In this document: positions 56,318-64,000 of the stretch, in pieces
Position numbering within the stretch: the first letter of the stretch is position 1
How the letters are laid out: every line of letters starts with the position of its first letter
From: Candidatus Aegiribacteria sp. MLS_C
GTDB taxonomy: Bacteria > Fermentibacterota > Fermentibacteria > Fermentibacterales > JCC-6
Direction: 5' to 3'
Assembly: GCA_002030045.1 (NCBI GenBank)
Contig: LQBI01000031.1
Coordinates: 1 to 64,000, forward strand
DNA length: 64,000 nucleotides
Notes under the pieces: generated by a model
The model's input: only the letters and a program-made list of their open reading frames with translations
Databases searched by the model: none
Told to the model about the DNA's origin: nothing
Made by a program: the position numbers and the translations under genes

Positions 56318-56433
56318 GGGGTTCCCCCCGCCGTCAAAGACATGTCTCTACATTCCTTGTTCTCGTGAGCTGACTATCCGCGAACAGGCGGACCTGCAGT
56401 GCCGGAGGCGGAGCAATCGGCGGCAAAAGCTGT

Positions 56434-57201
56434 TTATTCGTCTTTACTGCTATAAGGCCCTTCGTATTCCGGGCAGAGGGGCAGCGCGCCTTCGTACAGG
56501 ACCCTCTCCCCGTCGAAATCCAGCCTGAGGAAGTGGAAATCCACTCCAGCATCGAGGGCGTCTGCAAAAGCGGAAGCGAAATCGGGGTCCATGGCCGAGT
56601 TGGGAGCGAAGCAGCCGACCCCCGGGGGGAAGACCAGGAATACAACCGCGCACCTGCTCCCTTCCCTTGAGAGCCCTGCGAGATCCCTGAGATGCCGTGT
56701 ACCCCTGGTGGTCGGAGCGTCGGGGAATAGCGCCCGGTCGCCCGACTTCAGCGTGCAGCCCTTGACCTCCAGCCAGACGGGTTCCGGTCCATCTGGGTCC
56801 AGCAGGAAGTCGAACCTGCTGGAAATGCCTGAAGGCGACACCTCGGCCTTCCAGCCTCGAAGCTGTGCGAAAGGCGATATGCCCGGCCGCGCCAGGATGC
56901 TCTCAGCCAGCTTCCTGTGAAGAGTGGTGTTCAGGAGGACCCAGCCCTTGTCTCCCCTTCCGGCTACGAGCGACCATCTGGTCCGTCGAGTGGATGCTTC
57001 CCCGGCGGCCATGACCAGGACCCGGTTGCCGGGATACAGGAGTTCCCGCAGCCTTCCGGGATCGGCAACGTGTATTTCGGACCTCTCCCCTCCGATCTCG
57101 ACGATCCCCACGAAACGGTTCTTCCTCCTGAGGAAGACTCCGCTGCTGAGGTCCCGAAGTTCCATAAGGGATGAATGAAGAGCGGGGGCATCACTGTTCA
57201 T
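56434..57201 (-). CDS. sfsA: SfsA family DNA/RNA nuclease
   Basis: FLRRKNRFVGIVEIGGERSEIHVADPGRLRELLYPGNRVLV; SRFDFLL; WLEVKGCTL; ALFPDAPTTRGTRHLRDL; FLVFPPGVGCFAPN. Confidence 0.93.
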   Translation of the reverse strand: MNSDAPALHSSLMELRDLSSGVFLRRKNRFVGIVEIGGERSEIHVADPGRLRELLYPGNRVLVMAAGEASTRRTRWSLVAGRGDKGWVLLNTTLHRKLAESILARPGISPFAQLRGWKAEVSPSGISSRFDFLLDPDGPEPVWLEVKGCTLKSGDRALFPDAPTTRGTRHLRDLAGLSREGSRCAVVFLVFPPGVGCFAPNSAMDPDFASAFADALDAGVDFHFLRLDFDGERVLYEGALPLCPEYEGPYSSKDE

Positions 57202-57236
57202 GATGCCCCCTGGAGCGATGGTGTCCCCGACCGGGA

Positions 57237-58805
57237 CTACTCGAGTATGAGGTCGCTGTCGTCCCTGGGCTCCAGCTTGAAGACATCGAAGCTGTACCAC
57301 AATACTCCGACGATCTGGCTGAAGGTGTCACCTATGACGGGAGTATAGCTGTAGTCGCCCAGGTCGTCTATCCTTATATCGCCGGAACCGTCGTCCACGG
57401 CCCATTCACCGTAGCCGAGATCGTCCTCCGTTACCGTGGCGTTCGTGAGCATGAGCAGGACGGATTCCCACTGCTCCTGGCCGGCGTCCGCGGTGGTAAC
57501 GGGTTCCGGGTCGGGTATGGGGTTCCCGGTGGTATGGACCAGGACACTGGTGGGATAGGCGAGTTCGGTGAAACCGTAGTATTCCTGTATCTCGCCGGTC
57601 ACGGTCACGCTGTCGCCCCTGTTGAGGCTGGAGACGTCGCTGCCGAAGAGGGTGAGGCCGGCCCACGGACCGCCGCCAGCGTCCATTATCACGGCGTAGG
57701 CAGCGCTTGAGGAGTAGTACTCCCCTCCCGCCACCACCACTACGCCGGTGACGCTTACCGTCTGTCCCTCGTACGGGGAAGAGGCCTGCTGGCCCTGGAT
57801 CTCGTAGCAGGTATGGACGTCGCCTCCGCCTCCGCCGCCGCTGATGGAGATGTCATTGTTGTCACGGGGCTGTATGCGCCACTCGTCGAACTCGTAGAAG
57901 AGTGGACCCTGGACGTCTATGGTGTCGCCCACCGAGGGTTCGCTGTAGTCGCCCCTGTTGCCCAGGTAGCAGCTGCCGCTCCCGTCGTTTATCTCGTAGC
58001 TGTACTGGCCCGCGGAGACCACGACGGCGCTGCTTACGGAGACCACCACGCCCTCGTACTGCTCGTCGTTGACCTGGGCTGTGGTGAGAGCTGCGGGAGA
58101 GGGAAGCGTGTGGCCGCTTGACAGTATCTCGACGCTGTTCAGGTAGGTGAGTTCGGTGAGACCGTAGTACTCGGAGACCGTACCGGTTACCAGGATGCTG
58201 TCTCCCCTGGCTATTGCAGCGGCGCTGTCGCCGAAGAGGACAAGTCCCGTCCAGGGACCTCCGCCGGCGTCGGCAAGAACGGTGTAGGATCCGTAAAGCT
58301 CACCTCCGCCTGAACTCACGAGGGCGGTGACGGTGACCTCCTGTCCTTCGTAGGGCGAGGAGGCCTGCTGGCCCTGTACCTGGTAGCAGGAGAGGTAGAG
58401 GCAGCCTCCGGAGTCGGGCATGACCACCTGGACCTCGTTGCTCCAGGCGGAGTTCCCGCCGGTGTTCAGGGTACGCAGGGCGTAGTAGTAGGTCTCGCCC
58501 CATTCCAGCCCGGCATCGGTGAAGGTGGTGTCCGAAGCGCTGGATGCGGTCTTCACCGGGCTGGCGGGAGGATCGCTGGAGATGTCGGAAGTGGTGGAGC
58601 GGTAGAGGCTGTACTCGGAGAAATCGTCATCGGGGCACATGGTCCACCAGCCCGAAACCGAATTGTTCAGCCCGGCGTCGGCGGCAAGGGTGGAGGGCGT
58701 GGGATCGTCCCCTGGGCCCTGCGGGGATTCGTCGTCGCCGCAGGAGAGCACCAGCGCCATGGCGGCGAGAATGCATAGCGGTATGATCCGTCTCTGTCGG
58801 TACAT
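57237..58805 (-). CDS. Lipoprotein with Fn3-like and two OB-fold-like domains separated by a poly-Gly linker
   Basis: MYRQRRIIPLCILAAMALVLSCGDDES; two copies of CYxxQGQQASSPYEGQxVxVTxxV...DSxxVTGxxxEYYGxTELxYxxSV; GGGGGG linker. Confidence 0.75.
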   Translation of the reverse strand: MYRQRRIIPLCILAAMALVLSCGDDESPQGPGDDPTPSTLAADAGLNNSVSGWWTMCPDDDFSEYSLYRSTTSDISSDPPASPVKTASSASDTTFTDAGLEWGETYYYALRTLNTGGNSAWSNEVQVVMPDSGGCLYLSCYQVQGQQASSPYEGQEVTVTALVSSGGGELYGSYTVLADAGGGPWTGLVLFGDSAAAIARGDSILVTGTVSEYYGLTELTYLNSVEILSSGHTLPSPAALTTAQVNDEQYEGVVVSVSSAVVVSAGQYSYEINDGSGSCYLGNRGDYSEPSVGDTIDVQGPLFYEFDEWRIQPRDNNDISISGGGGGGDVHTCYEIQGQQASSPYEGQTVSVTGVVVVAGGEYYSSSAAYAVIMDAGGGPWAGLTLFGSDVSSLNRGDSVTVTGEIQEYYGFTELAYPTSVLVHTTGNPIPDPEPVTTADAGQEQWESVLLMLTNATVTEDDLGYGEWAVDDGSGDIRIDDLGDYSYTPVIGDTFSQIVGVLWYSFDVFKLEPRDDSDLILE

Positions 58806-58917
58806 CAATGTGTCAACTCCTTCCAGGACTCTATTCTGTTCCATGTCTAGGCTGTTCTTCTCTGTTCCGTATTCCGTAACACAGGACCCGGCCGTTAGTT
58901 CGTACGAACGGGGGGAA

Positions 58918-59580
58918 CTATTCGGCCAGCTTTCTCCTGAGCAGCTTCAGGACCGCGTCGTAGAGTTCCGGGTCCTTCTCAGGCTCCACATCGAGGTTGA
59001 GGGTAACACGCATGGGAAGCTCATCCTTCCGGACCGGTGCCGTGTCCGGGACCTGAGCAGGCTCGTCGAGTACGGTCTTCTTCGGTTTTTCCGCCTTCTT
59101 CTCGGGCGGCGGGGGCGGGGCCGGCTTCTGTTTCCTCTTTTCCGCCTGCGCCTCGTCCATCCTTTCCTCACCCATCTCCGCAAGGTCGCACAGGACCTTG
59201 AAGGTGAGTATCATGTATGCGGCGTTGTTGTCCGAGGCTCCGGTGGCGGTCCGGAAGAAGTCCATCAGTACTGTGCCCTCCTTCTCGTAAGCCTTCGGAT
59301 ACTTCTCGAACAGGCCGCCGTAGGCCTTCCTTATGGAATTCCTGAGCAGCCCGGCATCGGCTTCCGTATCGTTGTAGTCGACCCAGAGCACTGTGGGGTG
59401 TCCCTTCTCGTCGATGAAACCCAGGAAGGACAGCAGTCGAAGCAGCCCCTCGTCCACTTCGCGCTTGAAACCCAGGTTCACGAGATAGTCATGGTCGACG
59501 AGATTGGGTGGGTCAGTCTTCGAGACAGTTCTCAGGAGCATGTCGATGCTCCCTGGATCGTGCAGAATGGGATAGTTCAT
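58918..59580 (-). CDS. DUF5343-like protein with Pro/Lys/Ala-rich linker
   Basis: YLVNLGFKREVDEGLLRLLSFLGFIDEKGHPTVLWVDYNDTEADAGLLRNSIRKAYGGLFEKYPKAYEKE...ASDNNAAYMILTFKVLCDLA. Confidence 0.65.
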   Translation of the reverse strand: MNYPILHDPGSIDMLLRTVSKTDPPNLVDHDYLVNLGFKREVDEGLLRLLSFLGFIDEKGHPTVLWVDYNDTEADAGLLRNSIRKAYGGLFEKYPKAYEKEGTVLMDFFRTATGASDNNAAYMILTFKVLCDLAEMGEERMDEAQAEKRKQKPAPPPPPEKKAEKPKKTVLDEPAQVPDTAPVRKDELPMRVTLNLDVEPEKDPELYDAVLKLLRRKLAE

Positions 59581-59681
59581 ATGCCGCCCCTCTACTTAGT
59601 TTCCATACAACAGGGTAATTTATAAGGAACCCTGACGCCTTGCGCTAGTTCGGAGTAAGGGTACCTTCTCTCGAGAGGGGC

Positions 59682-62093
59682 TCAGTCGCTTTCGGGCACT
59701 ACCCTGACCGACATGGTATCTCCCGGTGTCCAGCCTATCTTTCCCGCCCTTGTCACGCTGATAAGGTCGTCCTCCAGTGCTGCAAGGCCGGGGAGGTCGT
59801 CCCCGGGGACGGTCACTTCCAGCGCAGCCAGCGACGCGGCCATGCTCAGGCTGTTACCGCTCTTGAACCTCCTCGCCTCCTCGATGATGGCGAGGCTCAT
59901 GTCGCCGGCAGCCAGCGCTCCGGCATCCATGTACTCCGGGGTCGGCCATGGGGCGATGTGCAGGCTCTCGTGTCCCTCGATGGGCTTGAAGACCTCCTGG
60001 TAGAGTTCCTCGGTGACATGGACAAGAACCGGAGCGAAGAGCCTGATGCAACCATAGAGAACCCTGTAGAGCGCGTACTGGGCGGACCGCCGGCCCTCCT
60101 CGTCATCCTCGGAGTAGAGCCTCCTCTTGACTATCTCGAGATAGTTGTCGCAGAGGACATTCCAGAAGAAATGCTCCGCCCTGTCCATGGCGGCCGCGTA
60201 CTCGTACTCCTCCATGGCCGTGGTGGCGGCTCCCGCAGCCTTCGTGAAGCCGGATAGTATCCACCGGTCGTAAGGTCTGATGTCGGGCTTCAGTGAAGGG
60301 TCATAGTCCTCCAGACGGGATGCCGCGAACCTGACAGCGTTCCAGAGTTTGGTCACCAGTCGTCTTCCGTCGCCCAGCACCTCCTCGCTGAACAGGACAT
60401 CGCTGCCCAGCTTCGAACTGCATGACCAGTAGCGGAGTTCGTCAGCCGAATAGCGTTCCAGGGCGATAAGGGGATCGCCGGCCACGTTTCCCTTGCTCTT
60501 GGACATCTTCTCGCCGCTGGGGTTCAGAGCGTGTCCGCTTATCATGACGTGGCTCCAGGGAATGTCGTCGGAGTGCAGGTGTGCCTTGACTATGGTGTAG
60601 AAGGCCCAGGTCCTTATGATGTCGTGGGCCTGGGGACGCAGGCTCATGGGAAGCAGGCCATCCCTCTCGTCATCCTCACCCCACCGGGCGTTGATCTGAG
60701 GAGTGAGCGAGCTGGTGGCCCATGTATCCATGACGTCGGACTCCGGTGTGAAGCTGTGCCCTCCGCAGGAGGGGCAGGGAACACCGGGACTGTCCTCGAG
60801 GGGGTCCACCGGCAGGTCCTCCTCCGCGGCGAAGACCGGCTCCCCGCAGGTGGCGCAGTACCAGACCGGAAAGGGCACCCCGTAGTACCTCTGCCTGCTT
60901 ATGCACCAGTCCCACTTGAGGTTCTCGACCCAGTGGTCGAACCTGACCCTGAAGTGCGCCGGGTACCACCTGACCAGGGAACCCTTCCTGAGGATCTCTT
61001 CCTTCCTGTCCAGTATGCGTACGAACCACTGCTGGTTCACCAGGAACTCCAGGGGGGTGCCGCACCGCTCGTGGACGTTAACGGTATGGGTGATGTCCTT
61101 CCCGCCCTTCAGGGCGCCGCTCTCGTCCAGCATGCCCAGGATGACCTTCCTGGCCTTCTTCCAGTGCATTCCCTCAAGGGGGCCTGCCAGTCCGTTCATG
61201 TGCCCCCTGCTGTCAAGAACGATCCTGAGGTCCAGGTTGTACTCCTGCCACCACTCGATGTCAGTGGTGTCGCCGAAGGTACAGCACATGACCACTCCGC
61301 TTCCCTTCTCCATGTCGACCTTCGGGTCCGTCAGTATATCGACCTCCTGGCCGAATACCGGCACTGACGCCTTCCTGCCGGCCAGGCCGTTCCACCTGGG
61401 ATCCTGCGGGTTAACGAAAACTGCCACACAGGCGGGGAGCAGCTCGGGCCTGGTGGTTGCTATAGGTATGTGGCCGGTGCCGTCGGCCAGCGAGAATTCC
61501 AGGTCGTGGAATACCGAGGATTCCTCGCTGTCCTCCGTCTCCGCCTGAGCAACCGCGGTCTGGCACTCGGGACACCACAGGGTGGGCGATTTCTTCCTGT
61601 ATATCAGTCCCTTGTCGTGAAGGTCGAGGAAGGACCTCTGGCTTATCCTCTGTACCCAGGGATCTATGGTAGTATAGAGAAGGTCCCAGTCGCAGGAGAA
61701 ACCAAGTCTTGTCCAGAGGTCCCTGAACATCGACTCCGCCTGACTGGTGACCTCCAGGCACTTCTCCACGAACTTCCGTCTGGGCATGTCCTGGGCGCGT
61801 ATGCCCAGTTCGCTCTCGGTGAACCTCTCGCTGGGCAGGCCGTTGTCGTCGAAGCAGAAGGGATAGAAGACCTCCATACCCCTCATCCTGTGGTACCTGG
61901 CCATAGCCTCGGCCTGGACATAGCTGAACACGTGTCCCATGTGGATCTTGCCCGATACCGTGGGTGGAGGGGTGTCGATGGAGTAGACGGGCCTGCGGGA
62001 ATCGGGGTCGTACCTGAATATTCCCCGTTCCTCCCAGTACTTCTGCCAGCGGGGTTCGGATTCCCTCGGAACGTATCGCTTAGATAACGCCAC
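59682..62093 (-). CDS. valS: Valine--tRNA ligase (Zn-binding/archaeal-like type)
   Basis: YSIDTPPPTVSGKIHMGHVFSYVQAEAMARYHRMRGMEVFYPFCFDDNGLPSER; CISRQRYYGVPFPVWYCATCGEPV; DVMDTWATSSLTPQI; SGEKMSKSKGN. Confidence 0.95.
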   Translation of the reverse strand: MALSKRYVPRESEPRWQKYWEERGIFRYDPDSRRPVYSIDTPPPTVSGKIHMGHVFSYVQAEAMARYHRMRGMEVFYPFCFDDNGLPSERFTESELGIRAQDMPRRKFVEKCLEVTSQAESMFRDLWTRLGFSCDWDLLYTTIDPWVQRISQRSFLDLHDKGLIYRKKSPTLWCPECQTAVAQAETEDSEESSVFHDLEFSLADGTGHIPIATTRPELLPACVAVFVNPQDPRWNGLAGRKASVPVFGQEVDILTDPKVDMEKGSGVVMCCTFGDTTDIEWWQEYNLDLRIVLDSRGHMNGLAGPLEGMHWKKARKVILGMLDESGALKGGKDITHTVNVHERCGTPLEFLVNQQWFVRILDRKEEILRKGSLVRWYPAHFRVRFDHWVENLKWDWCISRQRYYGVPFPVWYCATCGEPVFAAEEDLPVDPLEDSPGVPCPSCGGHSFTPESDVMDTWATSSLTPQINARWGEDDERDGLLPMSLRPQAHDIIRTWAFYTIVKAHLHSDDIPWSHVMISGHALNPSGEKMSKSKGNVAGDPLIALERYSADELRYWSCSSKLGSDVLFSEEVLGDGRRLVTKLWNAVRFAASRLEDYDPSLKPDIRPYDRWILSGFTKAAGAATTAMEEYEYAAAMDRAEHFFWNVLCDNYLEIVKRRLYSEDDEEGRRSAQYALYRVLYGCIRLFAPVLVHVTEELYQEVFKPIEGHESLHIAPWPTPEYMDAGALAAGDMSLAIIEEARRFKSGNSLSMAASLAALEVTVPGDDLPGLAALEDDLISVTRAGKIGWTPGDTMSVRVVPESD

Positions 62094-62335
62094 TTGCGGG
62101 TCCTTTCAGTTCGTCATGAGCAAGGAACACTCCTCGGACACCATCTGCGCATGTCGGGACATTCATTGAACGGTCCATGAACTTACAGTGGACGTTCAAG
62201 CCGAATCGGTGACCTGTTTCAAGGTGAGGCAGAAAAATAACCACCGGGGCCCTTCGACACAAGTGTGCGAGGTTGTTGGAGCGAGGCGGCAGGTGAATAT
62301 TGCAGCCGGCAGTTCAGGCTGAAGGGAGCATTACG

Positions 62336-64000
62336 ATGGAACCCGCGGGCGGGAACGGGGAAAGGAGTGTCCAGGAGCTGCTGGAGCATGCCGAAGGCGT
62401 CCTCGGAAGCGGATCGATCTCCTTTGCTCTCGGCCTGCCCGCCGTCGATGTCGAGGCGATACTGGACGAACTGCGGCGGAAGGGGGTCGTGAGCGCCGTC
62501 CCATCCTACGGGGCCGGAGGATGGGTATTCTCCGGCGAGCCGGGGGACGGTCTCCCCTCGAAGGACCTCACGGGAATCATGGGCAGGCTGGCCGAATACG
62601 CGCTTTCCTCACCGGGTGCGACCCTCTCCGAGCTGATGACGGTCCTCCGCTGGAAGCGTCTTCCCGCCAGGGACCGGACCGAGCTTCTCCTCAGGGCCAT
62701 GAGGGGAGCCAGGGAACTGGGAGAATTCCGACTCATCCCGGATATCTTCATGCGCATCACGGAACTGGAGGACCTGGCCGAAGGGGAGGCCCGGGAAGTG
62801 CTGTGCACTTTCCTGCCCAGGAGACTGAGGGGATACAGCATCGAGAAGGCCGAGAACTTCGTGCTTGAGTGCATCCAGACCTTCCGGTCCCCTTCCGACA
62901 GAGCCCTTGCGCTTACCAGGCTGGGGGAGCTCGAATCCATCCAGAACAGGGCGTCGGCGGCGGAGGAACACCTTCTGGAGGCGATGGAACTGAGCCTCCG
63001 ATCGGAATACGCCGCCTGCATGCCGGACATACTGGAGAGCCTGGCCGAGCTGCCGAGGGACTTCCGGTCCATGAACCAGCTGGCGGCCCGTATCGAGGAT
63101 GTCATCGGCTGGGCCGGTTCCCTGGACGACCAGGAGATCATAACACGGATCCAGGCCTCGGCGGCCCTCGCCCAGTCGGGTCTGAGAATGGATTCTCTCG
63201 CCGAGAGGACGATTTTCACGGCCATGTCCGGCGTCGCTTTCCTTCCCGTTCCGGTGAGGCTTGCCGCTGAATGGTGCAGGGCCAGGATCTACATCGCATC
63301 GGGACGGGGCAGGGCCGCCATGAACACCCTGCAGAGGGCCCTGATGCTGGCGGAGAGCGCCGGTGACCGGCTGACGATGCTGGAGATCCTCAATACGATC
63401 GTCTCCGAGATGAAGGAGCGTTCCGGATATACCATGAGGAACCTGATCAGTATCATGGATAACGTTTCCGGAAGGTCCGCAGGCAGTCCGAACATCTCGA
63501 TCAGGGCCTACGCCCTCGAGAATCTCACGGACATGTACATGAGAACGCTGCAGTTCCGGAAGTCCCGTCTCTCTGCAGGCGAACTCGCACAGCTCTCGGA
63601 CAGCCTTGGGATGCACAGCGCCGACTCCCTGTCGGAATGGTGCACGGCCTACATGGGTTTCCTCACCGGAAGGGACGGCGACATCGGTTCCGGCGACGGC
63701 GTGCTTCCGGGTACCTCCGGATTCCTTGCGGCGCTCCTCGAGGGCCTTGACCCGGAGGACCACGCAGCGGCCATGTCGGAAAAGCTCATGACATCTCCCG
63801 GGGAGGACATGCAGGCCTGCCTGCTGGTGCTGGCAATGGAAGCTTTCGCCAGGGGCGCGGTAAAAGCCTCTTCGGCCATCGCCGCTGCCCTGGACTCCAC
63901 TTTCAGCGGTTCGACAAGGGATCCCTACATATCATGGAAGCTCTGTGTCAGCGGGATGCTCTCCACTCGGGAGATCTACTCCGAAGACTTCTTCCATTCG
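62336..64000 (+). CDS. Large helical (TPR/MalT-like) protein, C-terminus cut by window edge
   Basis: ATG at 62336 open for 555 codons to the end: MEPAGGNGERSVQELLEHAEGVLGSGSISFALGLPAVDVEAILDELRRKGVVSAVPSYGAGGWVFSGEPGD...RAAMNTLQRALMLAESAGDRLTMLEILNTIVSEM... Opposite-strand ORFs here are shadows. Confidence 0.85.
   Translation, partial: MEPAGGNGERSVQELLEHAEGVLGSGSISFALGLPAVDVEAILDELRRKGVVSAVPSYGAGGWVFSGEPGDGLPSKDLTGIMGRLAEYALSSPGATLSELMTVLRWKRLPARDRTELLLRAMRGARELGEFRLIPDIFMRITELEDLAEGEAREVLCTFLPRRLRGYSIEKAENFVLECIQTFRSPSDRALALTRLGELESIQNRASAAEEHLLEAMELSLRSEYAACMPDILESLAELPRDFRSMNQLAARIEDVIGWAGSLDDQEIITRIQASAALAQSGLRMDSLAERTIFTAMSGVAFLPVPVRLAAEWCRARIYIASGRGRAAMNTLQRALMLAESAGDRLTMLEILNTIVSEMKERSGYTMRNLISIMDNVSGRSAGSPNISIRAYALENLTDMYMRTLQFRKSRLSAGELAQLSDSLGMHSADSLSEWCTAYMGFLTGRDGDIGSGDGVLPGTSGFLAALLEGLDPEDHAAAMSEKLMTSPGEDMQACLLVLAMEAFARGAVKASSAIAAALDSTFSGSTRDPYISWKLCVSGMLSTREIYSEDFFHS

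Noticed and set aside
62609-63763. 384-aa ORF on minus strand
   Set aside because: Antisense to the coherent 555-codon edge-truncated plus-strand CDS.
1-64000. tRNA, rRNA or riboswitch genes
   Set aside because: No convincing cloverleaf, rRNA or riboswitch consensus recognised by eye; a tRNAscan/Infernal run would be decisive.

Overview
High-GC window with dense coding on both strands, consistent with an uncultivated FCB-type bacterium (C-terminal FlgD-like Ig tails, VCBS/UnbV surface proteins, C25 peptidase, PorV-like proteins); taxonomy is inferred only. Housekeeping or metabolic genes include valS (Zn/archaeal-like type), sfsA, a comEB-like deaminase, a DHH phosphoesterase, prsW, an M42 peptidase, MscS, an aldo/keto reductase, an A-type flavoprotein, an SLC13 permease and a PAS histidine kinase. 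Between them lie many secreted or surface proteins. Two CDSs run off the window edges and are absent from the ORF track: 1..579 (-) NodB-type deacetylase and 62336..64000 (+). Main observations: (1) at least eight unrelated secreted proteins end in the same short C-terminal motif L-E-Q-[SE]-T-W-G-x-[IV]-K-[SA]-x-F, which looks like an undescribed sorting or anchoring tag distinct from the FlgD-like tails also present; (2) a divergent pair of TIR-domain membrane proteins (TIR-TM-GATase-like and TIR-TM-FGE/SUMF1-like); (3) a split outer-membrane beta-barrel / ComEA-HhH pair beside comEB-like and ComEC-like MBL genes; (4) a duplicated RCC1-repeat module bounded by truncated genes; (5) an inverted-repeat-flanked gene with 54-bp tandem repeats; (6) many decayed genes, including in-frame stops and frameshifts. 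No CRISPR array, rRNA or tRNA was recognised by eye. All calls come from reading the sequence and from family knowledge; no searches were run.
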